A DNA stretch of 11,033 nucleotides. Origin: CAIXOZ01 sp046091285 (GTDB taxonomy: Bacteria; Cyanobacteriota; Cyanobacteriia; PCC-6307; Cyanobiaceae). The notes under the pieces are model-generated. The model had not been told where the DNA came from. It ran no database searches and saw only the letters and a program-made list of their open reading frames with translations. Both the position numbers and the translations under genes were made by a program. Below are positions 5,530 through 11,033 of the stretch, in pieces. Every line of letters begins with the position of its first letter. The first letter of the stretch is position 1. Location: positions 1-11,033 of the forward strand of contig JBJTBH010000194.1 of NCBI GenBank assembly GCA_046091285.1. The letters run 5' to 3'.

Positions 5530-8247
5530 GTGAATGAAGGCGTGGTCTGCTATGGGTTTTCGGTGGGTATTAAGATGGCTGGCTTGTTGATGTTAAGGCA
5601 AAGGGCCAGGGCATTGACTGGAAAGCAGAAGCTGTGCCATGGGTCAATTGTCAAATATTTTTTTATCATAAAGTCTTTTGTGGTGCCTGAGGGCTCGGTT
5701 GCATTTCGAGGTTTTTGCTTTAATGTTAAATGCGTTGAGTATTCTTCCTGGTTACCCTTGCTGAGTAGAGTCTGGGCAAAGTCTCCTTCTGGGGGTATGG
5801 ACACGGGCTATCCGCTGCTCCAGCACTTGCTCGATGTTGGTGCTGTGGCGCGTGAGCTCATGGACCTTGTGCCCTGTCCAGTGCCGCTGCCGTGCAGCAG
5901 TAGCTGGGTCGCCGCTCTTGTGGGCTTCCATGACATGGGGAAAGCCAGTCCGGGATTCCAGAAAAAGTTGGCTAATCCGGCTGCCTCCGCCGGAGCTGCG
6001 GGTGCGCCTGATAGGCATGACGCCAGTACCGTACCGATGCTGATGCAACAGCTGACGCGTCGCAACCTTGATCACAGCAGCGCCTGGTCGTTGGCTAATG
6101 CCGTTGCCGCTCATCACGGCAGCCTGATCAACTCTGTTGATCTCCAGGCAGCCGGTCGTTGGCGTTTCACCCACGACTGGCTGAGCATTCATGACCAGCT
6201 ATTTACTGGCGTGATCGCGGGCAGTGGGGCTGAAGGTCTACCGATTCTCCCTGCTGATGCAGCAGCTCGGAACACCTTTCTGCAGTGGTTGATGGGTCTG
6301 ACCACGGTGGCTGATTGGATTGGATCCTCCGATGCGATCTGCTGCTGGGATCGTTTGGAAGTGTGGGAACACGATCCAGCGGCCTGGTTCGCTGGCACCC
6401 GCCAGCTGGCGCAACGGGTATTCGCTGATATTGGCTTTGCTGGCGGGGGGTTGCAGGCCTTGGTCTCCGGTGCTGATGCGGTGGAGCGGGCCTTGGCGGG
6501 GCGCCTGCCCAGGCCTTTGCAGTCAGCTGTGGCAGAGGTGATCGACCAGCTGGGTGATCAAGCGGGTCTTGTGGTGATTGAAGCCCCGATGGGTGAGGGG
6601 AAGACGGAGGCTGGCTTGGCCCTGGCCCATGGCCGAGGTCTTTATGTGGCGATGCCGACCCAGGCCACCAGCAATGCTTTGTTTACGCGGATCGCCGAGT
6701 TCCTATCTCGAGCAGCTGTAGGTCCAGTCCAGCTGGCACTGGCCCATGGGGCGGGAGGACCCGAGGCCGCCTGCATCCGCTTGCGTGAGGTTGGCTTGGG
6801 AACCAGCGATTCCGGCATCAGCGCTGGCTGGTGGTTTCGTGGTGGCAAGCGTGCCTTGCTCTGCCCGCATGGCATCGGCACTGTCGATCAAAGCCTGATC
6901 GGTGTCATGAACGTTCGGCATGCTTTTGTGCGGATGTTCGCGCTGTCTGGTCGGACAGTGATCTTTGATGAGGTCCACGCCTATGACGCCTATACCGGAG
7001 GGCTGATTGAGCGTCTGGTGATCTGGCTGCAATCGCTGGGCTGCCGGGTCGTGCTGATGTCGGCAACCCTGCCTGCCGCACGGCGGGATTCATTGTTGCA
7101 GGCATGGGCTAAGCAAGAGGTTGGAGTGCCTACGGCTCCTTATCCGCGTCTGACATGGGCGGTACCTGGCAGCGTCCAGACTCAGGCGTTTCCGGCCAGC
7201 CGATTGCGTCAGGTTCGGATGCAGGGGATTGCAGCTGACGATGTAGCCGCGACAGCGGTGGCGATGGCCCAGTGTGGTGCTCGAGTGCTGGTGGTGGTCA
7301 ATAAGGTGGCCAGGGCACAGGCGATTTTTCAGGTTGTTGCGCTAACGGTCCCAACCACGTTGTTCCATGCTCGCTTTCCTATGGATCAGCGGCTGGAGAT
7401 CGAGCAGCGGGTGCTGGAGCAATTCGGGCCTGGAGGCAGCTGCCATACCGGGCATGTACTGGTGGCGACGCAGGTCGCGGAACAGTCTCTCGACATCGAT
7501 ATGGATGTCTTGATCACGGACATTGCTCCGGTGGATCTGGTTTTGCAGCGGACTGGGCGGATTCATCGCCACGACCGGCAACGCTCAGCTGGATTCACAG
7601 AACCGCTGGTGCTGGTCGCAGGTTTGGATCAAATGGTACCGCCGCGGGATCTGACAGCCTTCGTTTACGACGAATGGACGGTGCTGCGGTCAGCGGCATG
7701 GCTCCAGGCTCACCCTGATCTGCAGTTGCCAGACGATATCGATTCGGCCGTGCAGGCGGTTTATGGAGCGATCTGGGAGCCTGAACCGGGTCCGTTGGCT
7801 GATGCGATTGATACGGCATTGGCCGATCATCGTGCTGATGGGCAGGCGATGCTGAGCTGGTCTGAACAGGCGGCACTACCAAAGCCTGCCGACTGGGCGA
7901 TGCAGCATCCGGCGGCTCCGCTATCGGATGAGCAGGCTGAACAAGGCACGTCCAGGTTCGGGACGAGACTGGGTCAGGCCTCAATCTCCGTTGTCCCGGT
8001 CACTGCAGCAGATCTCGTCAACCTGTCTGGCCATACCGAGGCTCTGGCCAAGCGCTACTTGCGTATCAGTCATCCGCGGTTGATGGCCACAATTCGTGCC
8101 AGTCCGCTGCCAACAAGCTGGCGTGAACAGCCTGGCCTGCACCATCACTGGCCGTTGCTGCTGGATGAAGACAACAGCGGGCCGGGCTACAGGCTTGACC
8201 TTGATCTTGGATTAGTGATTGGTAAATCAAATGGCTCAATAGCCTGA
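5530..8247 (+). CDS. cas3: Cas3 HD nuclease-helicase, CRISPR type I-E
   Basis: Cas3 is recruited by target-bound Cascade, unwinds the DNA with its helicase and cuts it with its HD nuclease. Numbering from the GTG at 5530 (905 residues): HD domain about 72-300, with H99 in HLLDVGAVA, H134-D135 in FHDMGKASPGFQ, H195-H196 in AAHHGSL and D262 in ADWIGSSD. Helicase: Walker A EAPMGEGKTE (351-360), DEVH box IFDEVHAYD (478-486), SAT (511-513) and motif VI QRTGRIHRH (673-681), followed by the C-terminal Cas3 domain. All nuclease and helicase signatures are present, so it looks functional. The start is doubtful: residues 1-70 are AT-rich, hydrophobic and unlike Cas3, and conserved sequence begins at YSSWLPLLSRVWAKS (71-85). 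In-frame alternatives are ATG 5575, ATG 5590 and GTG 5683; none has a good ribosome binding site. A start near 5683 would give about 854 residues. First gene of the operon. Confidence 0.93.
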   Translation: MNEGVVCYGFSVGIKMAGLLMLRQRARALTGKQKLCHGSIVKYFFIIKSFVVPEGSVAFRGFCFNVKCVEYSSWLPLLSRVWAKSPSGGMDTGYPLLQHLLDVGAVARELMDLVPCPVPLPCSSSWVAALVGFHDMGKASPGFQKKLANPAASAGAAGAPDRHDASTVPMLMQQLTRRNLDHSSAWSLANAVAAHHGSLINSVDLQAAGRWRFTHDWLSIHDQLFTGVIAGSGAEGLPILPADAAARNTFLQWLMGLTTVADWIGSSDAICCWDRLEVWEHDPAAWFAGTRQLAQRVFADIGFAGGGLQALVSGADAVERALAGRLPRPLQSAVAEVIDQLGDQAGLVVIEAPMGEGKTEAGLALAHGRGLYVAMPTQATSNALFTRIAEFLSRAAVGPVQLALAHGAGGPEAACIRLREVGLGTSDSGISAGWWFRGGKRALLCPHGIGTVDQSLIGVMNVRHAFVRMFALSGRTVIFDEVHAYDAYTGGLIERLVIWLQSLGCRVVLMSATLPAARRDSLLQAWAKQEVGVPTAPYPRLTWAVPGSVQTQAFPASRLRQVRMQGIAADDVAATAVAMAQCGARVLVVVNKVARAQAIFQVVALTVPTTLFHARFPMDQRLEIEQRVLEQFGPGGSCHTGHVLVATQVAEQSLDIDMDVLITDIAPVDLVLQRTGRIHRHDRQRSAGFTEPLVLVAGLDQMVPPRDLTAFVYDEWTVLRSAAWLQAHPDLQLPDDIDSAVQAVYGAIWEPEPGPLADAIDTALADHRADGQAMLSWSEQAALPKPADWAMQHPAAPLSDEQAEQGTSRFGTRLGQASISVVPVTAADLVNLSGHTEALAKRYLRISHPRLMATIRASPLPTSWREQPGLHHHWPLLLDEDNSGPGYRLDLDLGLVIGKSNGSIA

Positions 8248-8337
8248 CAAGTCACCAGCGAGCATGCTGAGATCGACAAGCCCAGACATCCAGTAGCTTC
8301 ACACTCTCCCTCAACATACACATGCGATGACGTGACG

Positions 8338-9816
8338 ATGATCTTCTCTCTCCTCACAGAGCCATGGATTCCCTTGATTCGGCCTGACGGATCCACGGTG
8401 ATGGGATCACTCTCTGATGCCCTGTGCGAGCCGGATCAATGGATCGGAATTGATTCCACCAACCCCGTAGAATGTCTTGCCCTATATCGCCTGTTGCTGG
8501 CGATCTGCCACCGGGCACTGGGTCCGGGTGACGCCAACCAACGGGCGGGGCTGCTTGATGACTGGCCCAAGGTCTGGAGCTATTCCTCTCTGGTGCACTG
8601 GGCTGCTCGCTTTAATCTATTTGATCCAGATAGGCCGTTTCTGCAGACCCCGGCGCTCAATGATGCCGATTTAGTCCCACGGCCTTGGATGGTTCTCGTC
8701 CCTGATCGTGCCAGCGGTGCAACCCCGGTTTTCTGGGATCACAGCCTCGATGCGGAACCTGAACCAATCAGTGCAGCCACTGCCGCCCTGGCCCTGATTG
8801 CCCATCAACAGTTCACGCCAGGCGGTCTGGTTCGGGCCCTGCGAACCTCTGGCAACCGCGGTACAGCGTGCGGACTGTTGCTCTTGATGCCTATCGGGCA
8901 GACGTTGCAGGAAACATTGGCACTGTCGCTGGTGCCGCAGACGAAGGCGGACCATCAACTGGACCTTCCGGCATGGGAGCAGACTCCCCCTACTCTGGAT
9001 GCATTGCGCAATCCCGAGGCCTACGTTCCGGTTGGGCCGGCCCAGCGATACACCCATCTCAGCCGTGCAATTTTATTTGAGCCCGCGGCTGTCATCACAC
9101 ACCTACTTTATGGTGAAGGCCTGGTTGTGGAGGATTCGCCCATCCCCGACCCGATGGCAGCCGTGATTACGGGTAGTCAGGGACCCAGGCCGTTGTCATT
9201 GAGTGAAACACGGGGAATGTGGCGCGATTTTCATGCACTGACCGGTGCCGAAGGTTCCGCTCCTCCTAAGACAATTCAACACGCAGCGACTCTAAGGATG
9301 TTGCGCTGCAGCTTTGATCCGATTAATTTACTTGCAGGGGGTTTACTGACCGATAAAGCCAAGGTCCTTTTGTGGCGCCTGGAGCAGCGGGAAGTATCGC
9401 CAGCTTTGCTGAACCAAGGCAATGCTATTTCTGTCGTCCAGGCTGCGGTGGAATGTGCGGAGCGAACAGGGCGGGAGCTGAATAAAGCAATCTGGTCGTT
9501 GTGTTTCAACTGGCTGGCACACAGCAGTGCCGGCTCTGATCCAGACAAGAAAGCTGTATCTGCTCTGCGTGAGAGCCTCCAGGTTATGCCTGGGTTCTGG
9601 GGTGCACTCGAGCCGTTGTTCTGGAGCTTGGTTCACCAATTGGGTGAAGGTATGGATCAGGACGAGGCACTTGCCAGCTGGAGCGCTACCCTTCAGGTGG
9701 CAGCACGCAGAGCATGGATGCAAAGTTGTGATGCCCTGGGGCGGGACGGCCGTGCGCTTGCTGCGTCTGTACGTTCAGGCCAAGCGTTCCACAAGGCCTT
9801 GACAGCTGCGGCATGA
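8338..9816 (+). CDS. casA: Cse1/CasA, large subunit of type I-E Cascade
   Basis: The Cascade subunit that recognises the PAM, helps open the target and recruits Cas3. It has 492 residues (E. coli CasA 502). The opening MIFSLLTEPWIPLIRPDGS matches the family start LLTDPWIPV. Further landmarks are LALYRLLLAICHRAL (47-61), RFNLFDPDRPFLQTPAL (91-107), ALALIAHQQFTPGG (150-163), SRAILFEPA (242-250), HLLYGEGLVVED (255-266) and a helical C-terminal domain (about 380-490). The ATG at 8338 is preferred; a GTG two codons upstream (8332) is also possible. Both cysteine pairs that bind zinc in E. coli CasA are absent. It follows cas3 by 90 bases without an obvious ribosome binding site and ends 16 bases before cse2. 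Confidence 0.9.
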   Translation: MIFSLLTEPWIPLIRPDGSTVMGSLSDALCEPDQWIGIDSTNPVECLALYRLLLAICHRALGPGDANQRAGLLDDWPKVWSYSSLVHWAARFNLFDPDRPFLQTPALNDADLVPRPWMVLVPDRASGATPVFWDHSLDAEPEPISAATAALALIAHQQFTPGGLVRALRTSGNRGTACGLLLLMPIGQTLQETLALSLVPQTKADHQLDLPAWEQTPPTLDALRNPEAYVPVGPAQRYTHLSRAILFEPAAVITHLLYGEGLVVEDSPIPDPMAAVITGSQGPRPLSLSETRGMWRDFHALTGAEGSAPPKTIQHAATLRMLRCSFDPINLLAGGLLTDKAKVLLWRLEQREVSPALLNQGNAISVVQAAVECAERTGRELNKAIWSLCFNWLAHSSAGSDPDKKAVSALRESLQVMPGFWGALEPLFWSLVHQLGEGMDQDEALASWSATLQVAARRAWMQSCDALGRDGRALAASVRSGQAFHKALTAAA

Positions 9817-9832
9817 TTGCTAGGACAACTCT

Positions 9833-10336
9833 ATGAACACGACTGCTTTCTTTGACTATCTCAGCCGTAGGGCTGAAGGTGATAATGCAGTGATCGCCAG
9901 TTTGCGGCGCTCACTGTCGTTTGATCCAGGAACTGACACGCGTGTGTTTTCTCTGGTTGAACCGTGGCTGGGCGATGAGCCACGGAATCGTCGAGTCACT
10001 GTCTATTTGATCGCTGGGCTGTGGGCCTTGTCGCAACGCCGCACCAGTGGCAACGCTATTCCGCTGGCACAAGCATTGCGTCGTAATGCCAATAGCACCA
10101 GTGCTGAACTGCGCTTCACGCGATTGCTGGATGCTGATAGGGATGAATTGCAGTGGCGGCTGCGGCAGGCCATCACACTGTTGAACGCATCCGGTACTGC
10201 CATCGACTGGACGCAGCTGCTGGATGACCTGCTGCGTTGGGATTCACCATCACGGTTTGTGCAGATTCAATGGGCTCGGCAATACTGGCGTCAGGGAGAT
10301 CCTGAGCCAGAAGCAGCTGGATCAGCCACAGGATAA
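9833..10336 (+). CDS. casB: Cse2/CasB, small subunit of type I-E Cascade
   Basis: A 167-residue helical protein matching Cse2 in size, gene order and sequence. Two copies form the belly of Cascade and stabilise the crRNA and displaced target strand. Recognisable parts are FFDYLSRRAEGDNAVIASLR (6-25), RRSLSFDP (24-31), TVYLIAGLWALSQR (56-69) and a basic C-terminal stretch with LLDDLLRWDSPSRFVQIQWA (129-148). Many exposed arginines suit nucleic-acid binding. The ATG at 9833 is preceded by AGGA (9823-9826 region) at good spacing, the clearest ribosome binding site in this operon. The last residues (PEPEAAGSATG) are a non-conserved tail. Confidence 0.9.
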   Translation: MNTTAFFDYLSRRAEGDNAVIASLRRSLSFDPGTDTRVFSLVEPWLGDEPRNRRVTVYLIAGLWALSQRRTSGNAIPLAQALRRNANSTSAELRFTRLLDADRDELQWRLRQAITLLNASGTAIDWTQLLDDLLRWDSPSRFVQIQWARQYWRQGDPEPEAAGSATG

Positions 10337-10340
10337 ATCG

Positions 10341-10355
10341 GTCAGCGAAGCTGAC
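10341..10355. repeat. Perfect 6-bp hairpin between cse2 and cas7
   Basis: GTCAGC (10341-10346) and GCTGAC (10350-10355) pair across GAA, beginning five bases after the cse2 stop. No U-run follows, so it is not a standard terminator. It may protect the upstream mRNA or mark an RNA processing site. Confidence 0.5.
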
Positions 10356-10382
10356 ATTTGCGAGTCATTGCAATTATTTCTC

Positions 10383-10407
10383 TCCCATAGAAGTGGGACT
10401 GTTCCCA
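10383..10407. promoter_or_regulatory. Alternating short complementary segments before cas7
   Basis: TCCCA (10383-10387), TGGGA (10394-10398) and TCCCA (10403-10407) follow one another, so the middle copy can pair with either neighbour but not both. This resembles a minimal attenuator-like switch ending 17 bases before the cas7 ATG. The stems are only 5 bp, so chance is a real alternative. Confidence 0.25.
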
Positions 10408-10424
10408 ACCCAACTCTTGACGTT

Positions 10425-11033
10425 ATGACCACCTTCATTGATCTTCACGTTATTCAGAACGTGGCGCCGTCTTGCCTCAACCGAGACGATACTGGTGCAC
10501 CCAAGGACTGCATGTTCGGTGGCCATCGCCGGGCACGCGTTTCTTCGCAATGCCTCAAGCGGGCAGCTCGACTTCATTTCGCCAGCTCAGGCTTGCTCAC
10601 TCATGATGAACTCGCGACTCGCACGCGCAACATTGTTGCTCTGATTTCAGATCGGCTGGCGGAGCGAGGACATCTCGAAACAGTTGATGCGATCAGCAAT
10701 GCATTGGCAGCCGTTGAACTTAGCGTGAAGATGCGCTCTGAGTCTACGCCTCAGACGGAGTATCTCTTGTTCCTGGCCAACTCTGTAATTGATCAGTTGA
10801 CCGATTTGATTGCTGAAAATATCACACAATTGAGTAGTAGTAAGATTCCTGCTGCATTGAAAAAGGAGATCTCCTCCTTGATGTCTTCAGCCAATGCCGT
10901 GGATGTTGCTTTGTTTGGTCGGATGGTGGCAGATAAGAAGGATCTTTCCGTCGATGCGGCAGCGCAAGTGGCTCACGCGATCAGTGCCAATCGCATTGAC
11001 CGTGAATCTGATTTCTTCACGGCAGTTGACGAG
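10425..11033 (+). CDS. casC: Cas7/CasC (Cse4), Cascade backbone subunit, 5' part
   Basis: The ATG at 10425 opens a frame that runs without a stop for 203 codons to the window edge, about 55-60% of a usual I-E Cas7 (about 350 residues). It starts MTTFIDLHVIQNVAPSCLNR and continues DDTGAPKDCMFGGHRRARVS and SQCLKRAAR, the unmistakable N-terminal signature of Cse4/CasC. Six copies form the helical backbone of Cascade that wraps the crRNA spacer; the Arg/His-rich segment at 34-48 is in the RNA-contacting region. LFGRMVADKKDLSVDAAAQVAHAIS (split across 163-187) is another family landmark. An 88-base gap separates it from cse2, wide for this operon type, and no clear ribosome binding site precedes the ATG. 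The C-terminus and the expected cas5e, cas6e, cas1 and cas2 genes lie to the right. Confidence 0.93.
   Translation, partial: MTTFIDLHVIQNVAPSCLNRDDTGAPKDCMFGGHRRARVSSQCLKRAARLHFASSGLLTHDELATRTRNIVALISDRLAERGHLETVDAISNALAAVELSVKMRSESTPQTEYLLFLANSVIDQLTDLIAENITQLSSSKIPAALKKEISSLMSSANAVDVALFGRMVADKKDLSVDAAAQVAHAISANRIDRESDFFTAVDE

Noticed and set aside
5648..5669. TTGTCA followed by TATCAT as a promoter inside the nominal cas3 frame
   Set aside because: The spacer is only 10 bases, well short of the required 16-18, although the position before the GTG at 5683 would otherwise be attractive.

Overview
The window looks like chromosomal DNA from a high-GC picocyanobacterium of the Synechococcus/Cyanobium type. 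The main support is a DUF1350 protein, a family largely confined to cyanobacteria and plastids, next to a PrxQ/Bcp-type peroxiredoxin. The GC-rich coding style and the GTG/TTG starts fit as well. Genus-level placement is an inference.

Layout. 1-265: the 5' end of an IS5-like insertion sequence, with its transposase running leftward out of the window. 375-1481 (+): an ArdC-type antirestriction/polyvalent metallopeptidase protein. 1504-2238 (-): an M15-family peptidase, convergent with ardC. 2329-2526 (-): a small unrecognised reading frame with no standard start codon at its apparent N-terminus. 2683-3858 (-): a DEDDh exonuclease with a long Pro/Glu/Thr/Ser-rich N-terminal region. 3941-4483 (+): a PrxQ/Bcp peroxiredoxin, divergent from the exonuclease and overlapping the next gene by 82 bases. 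4402-5160 (+): a DUF1350 alpha/beta-hydrolase-like protein. 5161-5529: an AT-richer stretch without a convincing gene, holding several inverted repeats.

From about 5530 to the right edge is a type I-E CRISPR-Cas effector operon, all on the + strand: cas3 (HD nuclease plus DExH helicase), cse1/casA, cse2/casB and the 5' part of cas7/casC/cse4. This is the canonical I-E order. Cas5e, cas6e, cas1, cas2 and a repeat-spacer array would be expected to the right but are not in view, and no CRISPR repeats occur in this window. Cse1, Cse2, Cas7 (with Cas5 and Cas6) would form Cascade around the crRNA, and Cas3 would degrade the DNA target that Cascade marks.

The left part (IS fragment, ArdC, small orphan frame) and the cas operon look like accessory DNA on either side of a short core-like block (exonuclease, peroxiredoxin, DUF1350). 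I found no clear sign of a wholly new system. The points most worth a second look are the structured AT-rich leader and ambiguous start of cas3, hairpins in the unusually wide gap before cas7, a Cse1 lacking the zinc-binding cysteines of the E. coli protein, and the peroxiredoxin/DUF1350 overlap.
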